DNA of 64,000 nucleotides, from positions 1,845,603 through 1,909,602 of the forward strand of contig UYJD01000005.1 in the NCBI GenBank assembly GCA_900618795.1. The letters are read 5' to 3'. Both the position numbers and the translations under genes were made by a program. A model generated the notes under the pieces. The model did not search any database. It had not been told where the DNA came from and saw only the letters and a list, made by a program, of their open reading frames with translations. Below are positions 10,869 through 21,466 of the stretch, piece after piece (positions within the stretch are counted from its first letter, which is position 1; every line of letters begins with the position of its first letter). This stretch comes from Cyanodermella asteris. Taxonomy: Eukaryota; Ascomycota; Lecanoromycetes; Ostropales; Stictidaceae.

Positions 10869-12003
10869 TTATGAGGAAGGGGTGTAAGCTTTCCTGGGGT
10901 AAGGGTACCTGTGCTGGTCAGCAATTGTTATGATCCAGAAAAGGGTTGTCTTGACTTACGATGGGCCAAGTTCCTGGATCCCCAAAGCGGCGAGCCACTG
11001 CCCTCGGTCGACAGACTCCTTCAACGACTTGCCCTCCACGATGCCAGCGAGGAAGCCTCCGGCAAACGCGTCACTGTATATTGTCAGTAAGTTTGGTATC
11101 ATTGATTGGCGTTGTCATGAAGTCCACTCACCCAGCTCCATTGGTATCGTTAATCTTGCTCGGGTCAATGGCATGGACCGGAAACTCGTGCAGGCTGCTC
11201 TCGCCCTGCACGGCAACGACAGTCTCCTCAGTACCCTGAGTCACGATGACCGTCCTCTTCCTCTTTTCGTTGGCTTTTGGCAACTCGGCCATGATCCTTG
11301 CAATCTTGCGCACATCATCGGTGTCATGACCCTGGCTCTTTGCCCAGGTGCGGACCTCGGTCTCGTTGCCGATCACATAATCCCAGTATGGAGCAGTCTG
11401 AGCCAAAGGGTCCTTGAAGAACTCGGCAATGAAAGGAGCTCCCAGCCCCATGGCGAAGATCTTGTTGCTCTTGGCCGCTTCCTCGCCCAAAGCCAAGATA
11501 GCTGGGACACACACAGTCAAGTGGTAGCCACCAACATACAAGACCTCCGACTTCTGCACAAGGTCCCAAACAGCCGGGCTCTTCAGATGTTCAATTTTGT
11601 ACGTGTTTGCAGCTGCCAGGTGCGTGCACATGCTTCTGTTGTGTCCGGTGATGACGACGCCGCACTTGCCAGTGGGCTCCTTCTCGTCGACGTAGTACTC
11701 TGTTCGGACACCGGCCTGCTCACATGCGGACCGCAGCTTTTCGGCCTCATCGTCCTTGCCAACGGCGCCAATGTAGATGACCGAGTTCGAGGGCAGCAGG
11801 TACGCGGCACCACGAGCGGTGTTCTGAGCGGCACCGCCAGCAATGATCTTCGCATCGCGGCCAAGCAACTCCTCGTAGATGCCCATGTGCTTTTCCTCAG
11901 CAAGGATAGCATCGTTGGCCTTCAGGCCATATTTGTTGAGAATGGCATCATCGCCAACAGCTTGGATGTCGAGCAGAGGATTCTCGAGACAAACGAGCGC
12001 CAT
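10869..12003 (-). CDS. ADO1: Adenosine kinase, 3 exons
   Basis: Phosphorylates adenosine to AMP, clearing the adenosine made by the methyl cycle; cytosolic pfkB/ribokinase-family enzyme. Exons 12003-11132, 11073-10960 and 10908-10869 give 341 residues, the family length. Motifs: GGAAQNTARGAAYLL (signature 1, about 56-70) and DTNGAGDAFAGGF (signature 2, catalytic Asp about 292); the second signature is split by the first intron (58 nt, GTGAGT). The second intron (51 nt, GTAAGT...CACAG) must be removed to gain the usual ending GPSYPYPRKAY; without it the frame stops at GPS. Start is the first ATG, with MALVCLENPLLDI typical of the family. Confidence 0.95.
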
Positions 12004-12744
12004 GTTTGTGGACAGAGTGGACGTTGGGAGGGTAGTCTGGGAGGGTCAATTGATGAGTGAACAATGGAAAAGCTGTGTATTTCAATCGGATCTGTAGCAC
12101 CAAGTAAAATAAAACCAGGGACGGCGCCGAGGGGCAGCCAGCCGAGCCAGCCTTCGTTTTGCGCCATCCGTCTCCAATTGCGGGGTCTCAGCTCTGATCA
12201 TTCGCTCACCTAATCTCAGCTCATGCCTCCGCCGCGAATGTTATTTGATATGCAATATGCGTTTTCATGCTTTGAATCTAGCATGTTTTGTATTCAGTCT
12301 ACTGTTCATTGCTCTGGTTGGACAACTGTAACAACCGATGCTGTTCGTCAGCGACCGTTGATCGCGACATGACCGTTCTTCGGCCAATTTACTCAGAGCA
12401 AACAATCTCCTCAGGTGCATTTGACTCACACGCATATTCTCACGCACAAGCTACCGAAAAGGATCAATTGTTCAACTTTCTGATCGTGCGATGCATCAAA
12501 TTCAATCTGTCTACGAGGCGGGACTGGAGTTCTCACGTTTCCGTGACCACAATGAAGACCACAGCATGGCCACCCGAGTGAAATGTTTTGTAAAGAGGAA
12601 TCGATACCGTCCCTCCGAACCGGCACTCCTGAACGCCCAATCTCGTTTCCCAGATCGCCGGCTTCCCGAATGAACAAACTAGGTCAAACTCCCCGATCAT
12701 GGTACTCGTGTCGGTCGTGAACGCGTGGACGGTAGGCCGATTGG
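12004..12744. other. Spacer ADO1/SPO12-like
   Basis: About 740 bp with no supported gene; it contains the ADO1 promoter and the 3' flank of the SPO12-like gene. Confidence 0.5.
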
Positions 12745-13177
12745 CTATTCGCGTGTGACCTCCTCCTCCTCATCCTGCTGGCTCTTCGCCGCCTTCTCAT
12801 CCTGTAACTCCTGGCCCTGCTGCTCCTTAAGCTTCGACGCAGTCATCTTCGCAAACAAAGATTTTGGTTTCGCGCTATCCATGGCTCAGCCACGTCACCG
12901 GTGCGTGCACGTCAATTACTTACCTGGCAAACCGCCGACCCTTCATGCCTGCCAACTTTTGACTTGCGGGGCTCATGATGGCGTCGCTGGGGCTGATGTA
13001 GGTGCCCGAGGCCGCATTGTCCCTGTCCGCCGCCAGCGCGAAACCGGGCGCCGGCCGGCTTCCCTCTTGCAGGCTCTTGGAAACGGGCTTCTTTTCGTCG
13101 GTGCGCTTTTGCGGAGACACGGGGCTGTTAGCATCGCGCTCGGCGAGAGGCTTGCTGGTCCTGGTGGGCGACTCCAT
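12745..13177 (-). CDS. SPO12: Spo12-family mitotic-exit protein, 2 exons
   Basis: Exon 1 13177-12924 and exon 2 12874-12745 are joined over a 49-nt intron (GTAAGT...ATAG) to give 127 residues. The family core is plain: ISPSDAIMSPASQKLAGMKG, then RRFASAKPKSLFAK across the junction. In yeast this phospho-regulated core serves the FEAR pathway that releases Cdc14 at anaphase; that role is inferred. The rest is charged and disordered with many S/T-P sites (MESPTRTSK, SPVSPQK) and a Glu-rich tail. The frame is open upstream to 13228, but only from a TTG, so the first ATG at 13177 is used. Confidence 0.8.
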
Positions 13178-13815
13178 CGCCGGTGACTTTGTGGAAAAGG
13201 GTAGAAGGTCAAGTTGCGACGTGCTCAAGTTTCTCGCTTATTCCGTGTGGCGTGATGTGCACTTGATACTCGCAAGGGGGGAATTGCGTGAGGGCAAGCG
13301 TGCTTCTTATGCTCAGTGTAGCAATCTGTTTATCGTTCTGCAAATCAGTGCTGGTGGTGACTAGAATTCCTATCGATAAAGGCCCTGCATGAGGTAATGT
13401 TTGCTTTGCGCTGTGTGGTTGCAGGGGCAACGGCCAGCGCGCACCCGCGACTGCCAGCTTCACGCGCCGTGGCCCAATTTACTGGATGCGGAAACTCCAT
13501 CGCTCTTCGAGTGTGAAGCTGCTGATGCGACGGCCGCTTTTGCTGCACTTCTGATGGCCTATGGCAACGCGGCTCAACTCGTCAAGTGGTACAGGTGAAG
13601 CGCGTTGTTCCTGCTCATGAATGAACAAGGCGACGGAGGAATGATATTCGGTTTTGTGGATGCACCGTACAAGGAGATACATTGGCCTTGAGGCACCTCA
13701 TTGAAAGTCTTTATCACGGTCTTATTACCAATCGTAAGTGCAAAACCAATTCGGAGTATCCAGCGCGCATTTATTGCCTGCGATGGTGTTCCGAGTGATC
13801 AGAAACTGTGTGCCG

Positions 13816-13861
13816 GCCGAAGCTCGGCGATTCTGCGGCCGAGCAATTGAGCCGCCGAGCT
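13816..13861. repeat. GCCGAGC inverted-motif cluster
   Basis: AGCTCGGCG (13821-13829) pairs with CGCCGAGCT (13853-13861), and GCTCGGC also pairs with GCCGAGC at 13838-13844, so two mutually exclusive small hairpins can form. About 300 bp upstream of the gene at 14163. Function unknown. Confidence 0.4.
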
Positions 13862-14001
13862 CTCGATTCGCTCGTGCGGCCCAAGGTCGTCTGCGCCGTA
13901 GCCCTCGTAAGGCGCAAAAGACAAGGTTGCAATCATGCTTACAATTAACAGGTATTGACGATTATGCGGCGCTTGATGATATTTTGCCATCCATGAACAT
14001 G

Positions 14002-14007
14002 TATATA
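14002..14007 (+). promoter_or_regulatory. Candidate TATA box
   Basis: TATATA in GTATATAGAA, about 156 bp before the ATG at 14163, a plausible distance with a 5' UTR. Confidence 0.35.
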
Positions 14008-14162
14008 GAAGGCAGAATGGCCCTTCCCTTGACACTATCACCACCCTTAACAGCAAGACGGAAATAAATCTAAGTCACAGAATTGAAGCCCTTGTTTCAA
14101 TCACTCGACTCGATAAATCAACTTGGAGAATTACGATTAAAGCACTCAACACTACCTCAACA

Positions 14163-14834
14163 ATGCATTTCCTTCTCGTGGGCGCAACCGGCCGCACCGG
14201 GCAAGCTGTTTTGAGCGAAGTACTAGGCAGAGGGCACACAGCCGTGGCTCTGGTTAGAAATCCTGAAAATGTTGAATCCCGACCAGGCCTCACTCTCGCA
14301 AAAGGCTCACCACTGATCCCCTCGGAAATCGAAGCAGCTTTCACCGCAACTCCCACTCAGAAGTTCGACGCGGTCCTCGTCACACTGAATGCCAGACGCA
14401 ATGGCACAGCGCCGTGGAGCAAAACCATCTCTCCTCCCGATCTGATGGAGGCATCAATCTCAAACATTACAAAAGCCATGAGGGCTCACGACGTTCGCAA
14501 ATTGGTCAATATGACCGCATTTGGTGTCGGAGACAGTACTATCAACGTACCGTGGTATTTGAAGGTCACCTTCGACAACACTCACCTCGGCGCGCAGTTC
14601 ACAGACCACGACAATGCGCATAAAGTAGTCAAGGATGACGACAAGATCGACTGGGTCTTCGTACGACCTCTTCGCCTTACCGAAACCAAGAAAGCTGAGG
14701 TAAGGGTTTACGGCAATCGTGGCGAGGGAGTAAGCGGATTGGCCAGCATTAGCATCGCCAGCGTCGCCGACTTCATGGTCACAGCTGCGGAGCGCACTAC
14801 TTGGGATAGGCAGACTCCGGTGATTTCCAACTAA
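14163..14834 (+). CDS. NAD(P)-binding reductase-like protein (NmrA/atypical SDR fold)
   Basis: Intronless, 223 residues. The N-terminus MHFLLVGATGRTG is a beta strand plus the GxxGxxG dinucleotide loop (residues 7-13), followed by VALVRNPENV, as in atypical short-chain dehydrogenases of the NmrA/NAD(P)-bd type. Later family marks are LVNMTAFGVG and DWVFVRPLRLTE. No classical YxxxK pair is evident, common in this subgroup, which includes regulators as well as enzymes. It is single-copy between unrelated genes, so substrate cannot be inferred. Start is the only upstream ATG and lies behind a TATA box. Confidence 0.85.
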   Translation: MHFLLVGATGRTGQAVLSEVLGRGHTAVALVRNPENVESRPGLTLAKGSPLIPSEIEAAFTATPTQKFDAVLVTLNARRNGTAPWSKTISPPDLMEASISNITKAMRAHDVRKLVNMTAFGVGDSTINVPWYLKVTFDNTHLGAQFTDHDNAHKVVKDDDKIDWVFVRPLRLTETKKAEVRVYGNRGEGVSGLASISIASVADFMVTAAERTTWDRQTPVISN

Positions 14835-15191
14835 TGAGAATGATTGACGAGAACGGGAAGAAAGGGGAGGGGTGGCAATCGTGATTTGGCAGCGAAGTAA
14901 TACCGTGCAGTGGATTGCAAGGCCCAGATTCGCTTGATCGATCGTGCTCAGTGCTTTACTGGCGCGGTGAAAATCAGCAAAAGTACTCAAGGGAGCCTTG
15001 GCACTTTGCGGGATGCTGGTCGTCTGTTCCAAGTCAGGACTGTCATTTTCAATCTAAATGCATGATTTCAAGCATACCAAATCGTCAAATACATCATTAT
15101 ATCATCTCGCCCGAACTGTAATGTGTGCGATTATTGGATCAGCTGTCACTGATGACTGCTCGTCAGCTAATCATGGTTCTCTTGAAACGGC
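14835..15191. other. Convergent 3' spacer
   Basis: About 360 bp between two convergent 3' ends; nothing recognised. Confidence 0.5.
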
Positions 15192-16331
15192 TTAGTTGTT
15201 GCTTGACAGCCCTGGCAAACTTGCCGATGGTGCACCAACGCCTTGTGTAGCTCCAGGCATCGTAAACTTGTGTGTTCTGATGAAAGCGGAGACGTCTTCA
15301 AAATGGCTGGCCTCCTCCAGGTAGCTGAGAAGCTCTCTCAACAATAGTGCTTGCTCAATCTCCTGGTTCTCTGTTGGACCTTTGAACTCCGGAACCTCGA
15401 TGTGGTTGAATGGTTCGCTGCTGGCTTTGAGATAGCTGTCATCGATCAAAACAGTATTTGTCTGATCCCACATGGGTTCGGCCGTGTTCTGCACCGATTC
15501 ATCTTCCCATACCCAAGTTAGTCTCTTGTAGACCTGAGTTTTCTGCTCATATTCCTGCTTGCTGAGGCGGAGGGTGTCTCTGGCCCATACCCCTACCAGC
15601 TGTTTCTGCTGCTCCGGGCTCATGATGCCGTCCACCATCGCTGACACGGACTTCGGCTGAGCAGAAGACCAAACAAGAACGCTATGGTTTTTGAACAGGG
15701 CCTGGAGGAATTCGTTGAGATATGGCCGTGGCACAAAGGACTTTTTGTTGGCCTTGTTCCTCACGAGGAGAGTGCCGTTCAGGTCAAGGATGATCAGCAA
15801 TCTCTTTGGATTTTGCATAGCGAACGGAGCGTTGCTCGCTTGCAGTAGATAATCGGTGTCTGGCGTGGGGGCTTTTTTAATTCCTTTACCAACGAAAGCT
15901 CTTTCTGCTGATTCCTGCCGAGCTTGTTTGCGCCTCCCTTTCTCTTCACGAGCCTCCTCTGATGCGTTCGATGCCATGGCCAGCTGATACCCGCCAGGAT
16001 TGCGAGTATCACGTATGGACAGTGTCGACAGGTCTGCGTCGCCCAGAACGGGAGAGACGTTCTGGCTATAATTTCGGCGAGGTTGGACAGGTCTGTACGC
16101 TTTGTTAACACGCCACGGCGGTAGCTTGCGAAAGTTACATCCAACACACCTTACCGCGTGAGTGCTTGCTCCAAGCCCAAACGAAGGTCGTGCCGGCAGT
16201 CCTAGTGGATTCTGACCAGTATGGACAAAGCGTGGAACGTGTATGTCACGTCTGCCGTCCATGGCTGGTTGCAGTAGTTTGCGGGTCGTTTGTGTGTCTT
16301 TAGGGACTGGTGCACGCGAAGTCACTCGCAT
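15192..16331 (-). CDS. FCP1-like (NIF/HAD) phosphatase-domain protein
   Basis: 379 residues from the first ATG (16331); the frame is open further to 16400, but only from TTG. The FCP1-homology domain begins at RLLIILDLNGTLL (about 178-190) and continues through VPRPYLNEFL, SVLVWSSAQPKSV and VLIDDSYLKA. The catalytic loop reads DLNGT instead of DxDxT: the first Asp (nucleophile) is kept but the second, the general acid/base, is Asn. The N-terminal 150 residues are basic with a VRCVGCNF cysteine pair and may include a mitochondrial or nuclear targeting part. Head-to-head with RRP36 (286 bp). Activity uncertain. Confidence 0.8.
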   Translation of the reverse strand: MRVTSRAPVPKDTQTTRKLLQPAMDGRRDIHVPRFVHTGQNPLGLPARPSFGLGASTHAVRCVGCNFRKLPPWRVNKAYRPVQPRRNYSQNVSPVLGDADLSTLSIRDTRNPGGYQLAMASNASEEAREEKGRRKQARQESAERAFVGKGIKKAPTPDTDYLLQASNAPFAMQNPKRLLIILDLNGTLLVRNKANKKSFVPRPYLNEFLQALFKNHSVLVWSSAQPKSVSAMVDGIMSPEQQKQLVGVWARDTLRLSKQEYEQKTQVYKRLTWVWEDESVQNTAEPMWDQTNTVLIDDSYLKASSEPFNHIEVPEFKGPTENQEIEQALLLRELLSYLEEASHFEDVSAFIRTHKFTMPGATQGVGAPSASLPGLSSNN

Positions 16332-16617
16332 CCCGCGACAAACGGTTGTTCGAGACAGACAAGAGGTGTGATCTAGTGGTAGGTAAGAATCGCAGAGCAA
16401 GACGGACGCTCAGCGCAACGGAAGGCTCGGTCAAGGCAGCCATGCGCTATCGATAAGCGAGTGCTGCGCCACACCACGCCGCCACACGTTGGAAGATATT
16501 CAGCAAAATAATTATCGTCCCTAGTTGAGATTTCTGGGCTCACGAGCCGCATCTGTATTTCAGACTAGTAGCAACCGCTCATAGGTCATCAGAAGCTCTT
16601 GCGTCCTTCTGTTTGCC

Positions 16618-17559
16618 ATGTCGCTCGAACAACGTCTCCAGCAGCGGATTCGCGCCAGCAAATATGCCGACAACGATCTCGAGGAGGACTTTTCCGACAA
16701 TAGTAACGACGAGTCCGACAACGAAGAGGGAACCCTTAATAACGAGTCCGACTGTGGCGTCGACAATGATGCATCTCCACGTATCGAAGATGACCCCGAA
16801 AGTCCGGACTCCGAATCGGACAAAAACGAAGCCGGTAACGACACATCACATTTTGCCGACATATCCTTTGGTGCACTAGCTTCTGCGCAAGCGTCCCTAG
16901 GGAATTCTTTGAAACGGAAACGCTCAGATAAAGTTCCGGCCAAGTCTTCGAGCCGCCAGTTTCGATCTCCGTCCCCCTTTCGCGAAGCCGAGGAGCGACA
17001 AGCAGGTAAGAAAGTTGCCGTACCTACACAACGAACTTCCAAGCACGCACCTGCAGAACTCTCCTCCAAGAAGGCTGTTTCCAGGAAACGGGCTGTCGTG
17101 ACAATGCCAACCAAACCCCAGGCGCGGGATCCGCGGTTCTCTGCATTGTCTGGCAATCTCAGTGAGGACAAGGTACAGGGCAACTACGCGTTCTTGAACG
17201 ATTACAGGGCATCCGAGATGAGCGCTTTGAGGAATCAGATCAAGCAAACCAAGGACTCTGGGCGCAAGGAGGCCTTGCGACTACAGCTGAGAGCCATGGA
17301 GGATCGGGACCGAGCTCGTCAGAAGGTGGAGGAAGAACGACGAGTAGTGAGAGAACATCGCAAACAGGAGCGAGAGGCCATCCAACAAGGCAAGAAGCCG
17401 TTTTTCTTGAAGCAGAGCGACGTGAAAAAGCAGGTACTACAACAGAGGTTCGAGGGCATGAGTGAGAAGAAGGCCGAAAGAATGATGGAGAGGCGGCGGA
17501 AGAAGAGAGCCCAGAAGGAGCGTAAGCACATGCCTGATTCTCGACGATTGGAAGCTTGA
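16618..17559 (+). CDS. RRP36: rRNA biogenesis protein Rrp36
   Basis: Intronless, 313 residues. Nucleolar factor of the 90S pre-ribosome needed for early cleavages towards 18S rRNA. The N-terminal 75 residues are very acidic (Asp/Glu/Asn/Ser), followed by a basic middle. The conserved Rrp36 block follows: RDPRFSALSGNLSEDKVQ, NYAFLNDYRASEM, a long charged coiled coil, then KPFFLKQSDVKK and FEGMSEKKAERMMERRRKK. Length equals the family norm. It shares a short divergent promoter with the FCP1-like gene. Confidence 0.95.
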   Translation: MSLEQRLQQRIRASKYADNDLEEDFSDNSNDESDNEEGTLNNESDCGVDNDASPRIEDDPESPDSESDKNEAGNDTSHFADISFGALASAQASLGNSLKRKRSDKVPAKSSSRQFRSPSPFREAEERQAGKKVAVPTQRTSKHAPAELSSKKAVSRKRAVVTMPTKPQARDPRFSALSGNLSEDKVQGNYAFLNDYRASEMSALRNQIKQTKDSGRKEALRLQLRAMEDRDRARQKVEEERRVVREHRKQEREAIQQGKKPFFLKQSDVKKQVLQQRFEGMSEKKAERMMERRRKKRAQKERKHMPDSRRLEA

Positions 17560-17730
17560 AACACATGGGATCTTATCAAGTGGTGGAAGTCTCATTGAAC
17601 GTGGTGCAAATGCTTTTCGTAATGTCCAGCTATGACTTCATCAATGCATGTAGTAGTAGCTGCTAAGGGATCGATATTCCCATCAGCCCAAAATCCAAAA
17701 ACCGCCGAGCGCCGCGCTGTCTAATGCATT

Positions 17731-19542
17731 TCAATCCTGGAATGTAAACAAGTGAGTATGTAAAACATTTAATGCCCGGTCGGCATCCCTTTCGTCGATC
17801 ACACAGGAGATGTTGATCTCACTCGCACCTGGGACCTGGTTAGCTTCGGAGACCTAAAGCACCATTCATCTTACACACCTTGACTAATCATCTCAATGTT
17901 GACTCTACTATCGCCAAGGACGCTGAACATCCGACCGGCAATACCGGTCATGTTCTTCATCTGCATACCGACAAGACTGAGAATAGCCATGCCGTCAATC
18001 AAGTCAACACTGCCAACTTGCTGCAACTCCCGAACGGCGCCTTCTAGGTTGGCGTGAACAATACGCTTGCTTTCTTCATCACCGCTGACGAGAGCACTTT
18101 CGCTGTGCAGAGCCATGGAGACATGGACCTCCGAGGTTGAGATTAGGTCGACTGACAATTTCCACTTGTCGAGAATGCCAAATATGCGGGCGAAGAAGCC
18201 ATGGGACAACGATCGTTTATTGCTGTGAACGTTCAAGACCAGGATATTATGCTTGATCGTAATCGCAGTAGGGCGTTTGGGCGTCCATGTGTTTTTGAGC
18301 GACGGTGCAGTTGAGCTGCGACTCCTGAAAAGCGACTCGCGCGGTGATTTGGGACTTGTCGCGTCCGGGGAATTGGGTGAACCTGGACGATGTGGATATG
18401 AGGACGATACAAGTGGATCTGGCAAGATGGTGGTTCCGTTTCCTCTGGGATTCATGACATTCTTGATGCGGATCGGGATACGGGCTCGGATAACCTGTTC
18501 CATGGTGTATGGGTGGATGACCTCTGAGCCGTAGAATGTCAACTCGGCTGCCTCTGCTGGGGTTATGGTAGGAAGCAGACGAGCAGTGACGACTTTCCTC
18601 GGGTCCGCTGTGAAAACCCCGTCCACTTCTTTGATCACCTGCAACTCCGACGCTCGAAGACCAACCGCAACCAATGCTGCACAAAGATCCGTATAACCCC
18701 TGCCTATCTGCTTCAGTAATCCACCAGGAACGGTGCCAAAGTAGCCAGTCATGACTGGCACGACTGGACCAACCGCCCTCGCTGCAGCAGCAAGCCTCGT
18801 GGCCAGCAGGTCGTAAAAGTCCTGGTCGACGGCATCGCTTTCAGTGTGGAAGTCGACAACGTCCGTTAGATCCACGAACTGTGCGTTGATGTCCTGGTCC
18901 CGTAGCAGAGCCGCCAGAAAGCGGCACGCCAGAACCTCCCCTTTGCTAATTATGTTGTCGAGTGATCGCTCGCTGATCTCCCCTATTCTTTGTGTGGCGT
19001 CCAAGAACGACTCCAAGTCATTGCACTCTGCTTGTATCTCCACAATGTAACCATTCAGAATAGCTTTGTCCCGAATGTGCGTCGTCGCGGCTTGAATGTG
19101 GTCGTCACGAATGACAGCAATGACTTCCCTGCAAGCCACTGGTCTTTTGTTCTCTGCTTCTCGCGCTGCGCGAAGTAATCTGCAGAAGAGGGGTCAGTAT
19201 GTGCAGCGCTCAGAAACGGGACACGGCATACCTGTTTGTAGATCCTTCCGACTTGGTGGTCGAGCTTCGCGCCGAACACACGACTGCAACGTGGTGGGCA
19301 AGCGAAATTTGTCGAACAATGTCCGCAATGTTTAATGGAAACTTTCCAACGCTGGTGCCGCCAAACTTGCACACCACCCAATCGGCTCCAGCATCAGTCG
19401 CCAAGTCGCTCTGCGGAGTCACGGTGTCGCCGTTGGAGGTGCCGTTGAGCGCGGCGGTGTGCTGAAAAAATACAGCGGGGTGGTGATCATTGGCGGAGTC
19501 ATGGCTGGCGCTGGCAGCGGGATAAACAGCGGACAGGCTCAT
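17731..19542 (-). CDS. HOM3: Aspartokinase, 3 exons
   Basis: Phosphorylates L-aspartate, the first step to homoserine, threonine and methionine; cytosolic. Exons 19542-19232, 19179-17879 and 17828-17731 give 569 residues. The kinase domain opens with KFGGTSVGKF (about 59-68) and includes FVDLTDVVDF, MTGYFGT and GRGYTDLCAAL. Two ACT domains follow for feedback control: NKRSLSHGFFARIF... and MAILSLVGMQMKNMTGIAG...SEINISCVIDERDAD. The 50-nt last intron (GTGTGT...CCCAG) is needed to complete the second ACT domain and ending LFTFQD. The start is the first true ATG; the open frame upstream to 19596 begins with TTG. A TGAGTCA site lies 64 bp upstream. Confidence 0.95.
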
Positions 19543-20404
19543 GATCCAGGAGATTGGAGGAGGGAGAGATGAGAACAGCGAAGAGGTGAGCAACAACGGG
19601 CAAATTGAGTCATTGTATCACTGTGAGAAAGATGCTTGTGAAATTCCGAGTGAGCCTCTGGGCTAGGTCGGGTCTGGTCTGCTAGATCGGCGGCACGCAC
19701 GAAAAGCAGGTGGAACCAAACACAGGGCGGCGTAAGCACGAGGGCCCTAATTGATGCAGCCGATCCTCGGTCGCCCAGGAACATGGCGTCAACACGGGTT
19801 ATCTTGCGGCTGAAAGCTTTGCAGTAAAGAGCATTTAGCCTCTGGAGTCTCCCCACTAAACTCCCACTAAGATACAACCGGAGCTCCCCCTACAACGCTT
19901 TCATTACATCCTTCCATTCGCTCGTGTTATTGCTACCCCCAGCTCCGCACTACGTATCTGCTACGGGTGCGCAGCTAGTACTGAAAAAGCCTCATTTGAT
20001 AGATCGAACAGTGTTTTTGTGGCAGCAAGCGAGCTGCGAACACAGCTTCCAGCACGACGTAGGACGACATCCGTCGTTTGATCGTTCTGTCCGACCCTTT
20101 GGTGGGCCGAAGATGGTTACCGCCGTTGATCTTTGATGCAGCGAAAGGCCTCGGGTCTGTTGCTTGTGGCTTTTTTGTGATCTCGAGGAGCTTCGCGCCT
20201 CGCCAGCATCGCCATTTGGGTGTCTTCCATCACTCTTGAAGCTGGCTTGGGACTATGCTTTTGTCTTGTGATGCTGATCTGGCTGTCCTTAGACGACACA
20301 GCACTAGCTCCGAAGCACGCCATACTGCCGTCCGATCTGATACGGCCTGCGCATAAGTAGAGCAAATGTCATCGTGAAAGTCATTATAGGTCACATGCCA
20401 TCGT
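19543..20404. other. HOM3 upstream region
   Basis: About 860 bp with no supported gene apart from the TGAGTCA site at 19606. An 82-codon antisense ORF near 20117-20365 shows no family features. Confidence 0.5.
19606..19612. promoter_or_regulatory. Gcn4/CPC1-type site TGAGTCA in the HOM3 promoter
   Basis: Exact match to TGA(C/G)TCA, the bZIP site of general amino-acid control, 64 bp before the aspartokinase ATG. HOM3 is a known target of this control in yeast; use of this site here is inferred. Confidence 0.6.
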
Positions 20405-21250
20405 TCAAGGGCGTCCTTTCTTTCCTTTCGTCCTTGTTGATGGACCCTGTATTGCTCTGACGTCTTTGGCGTTGAGGGTCAAAGTCCCTCCTCTGAATCT
20501 GCCAACTCCCGGAGCACCGACGCCCCTATCGCGTCGCTTGACATTAGACGGGGTCCTCTGGACCTTCTCGAGGATGACCCCAGCCTCCCGAGCCTCCGAT
20601 CGCCGGGTTGCCTCGTTCTGTGCCTTCTTCTTTGCAATTCCCACCCGTTGGTCGCGTGGCATGTTTTTCTGGGATTGAAGCGATGACTTCGCCCCAAGCG
20701 TGCGTAAGTGTGAGTCAAGTGCTTTGTGTCGGTTCTTGCCAGATAGTTCGAGAGAATCGTCGCTGCCACGAGTAGGAGCTGAGGAAAGCAGCTTCGATTC
20801 TCTCAGTAAACGCTGTAGAGCAAGGTCGTTCTTGACCAAGGCCGCCTCAGAGGTAGGATTCTCGTCTCTGGATATCGGCCCGGAACTTCTTAAGGCTTGA
20901 AGCGTGATTTCGGACGGCAGCTTTGAAGTCATGAAGGCCTTTCGTGCTTTCGTATTGACTTCCCCGTCGGTGACAAGCGTACCAGAGTAGTCGACAACTT
21001 GTACGCTCGGGCGTTCGAGCTTGTTGCGGTGCTCGGCATTGTCCTGTTCATCGGAGAAGCCCTCCCACTCGTCTGATGTGGCGCCGCCCTCTGCTATCGA
21101 TTCATCCTTCGGTTGAACAGGCTCCAGTGGTTCGTAAGTGCTCTCAAAATGTTCGCGCAGCAGATTATGGTAGCCACTCCGCGAGAAAGCCGCTTCTGAG
21201 TCTTCTGTAGTCGCGGCGAATGAAGCTCGCCGCTTTCGCTTTCCTATCAT
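20405..21250 (-). CDS. FAF1: Faf1-type 40S assembly protein (DUF4602)
   Basis: Intronless, 281 residues; nucleolar factor for 18S rRNA maturation. The N-terminus MIGKRKRRASF is basic, followed by an acidic stretch (TSDEWEGFSDEQDN). The conserved DUF4602 block is at the C-terminus: RHKALDSHLRTLGAKSSLQS, MPRDQRVGIAKKKAQNEATR, then GVGAPGVGRFRGGTLTL ending in a basic KGKKGRP tail. It shares a 216-bp divergent promoter with HIS6 and is the second ribosome-assembly gene within 5 kb of RRP36. Confidence 0.88.
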   Translation of the reverse strand: MIGKRKRRASFAATTEDSEAAFSRSGYHNLLREHFESTYEPLEPVQPKDESIAEGGATSDEWEGFSDEQDNAEHRNKLERPSVQVVDYSGTLVTDGEVNTKARKAFMTSKLPSEITLQALRSSGPISRDENPTSEAALVKNDLALQRLLRESKLLSSAPTRGSDDSLELSGKNRHKALDSHLRTLGAKSSLQSQKNMPRDQRVGIAKKKAQNEATRRSEAREAGVILEKVQRTPSNVKRRDRGVGAPGVGRFRGGTLTLNAKDVRAIQGPSTRTKGKKGRP

Positions 21251-21466
21251 TGTGGTTGTTAAGTATTGAAGCGCTCGTGCTTGTGCCGGTAGAATTCAGA
21301 AACCGAAAATAGTGGTATTTGACGTCTTATGTCAGCGGCAATCCGGCTGCAACTCCGGCGGCTCATGCCGCCAGGTTGTGGGTGGATGATCGATCCAAGT
21401 TTTTTGCGCCTTTGATTTCGCCTTCCCCAATGTCGCGAATTCTCCGTCACTGTTGCGACTGACACG

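Larger units (their letters stand above)
13178..14162. other. Divergent spacer SPO12-like / NAD(P)-binding gene
   Basis: Nearly 1 kb with no supported gene. It holds a cluster of GCCGAGC inverted motifs (13816-13861) and a TATATA box at 14002. Confidence 0.5.

Noticed and set aside
13738-14067. 109-codon ORF
   Set aside because: Runs across the hairpin cluster and the TATA box; no family resemblance.
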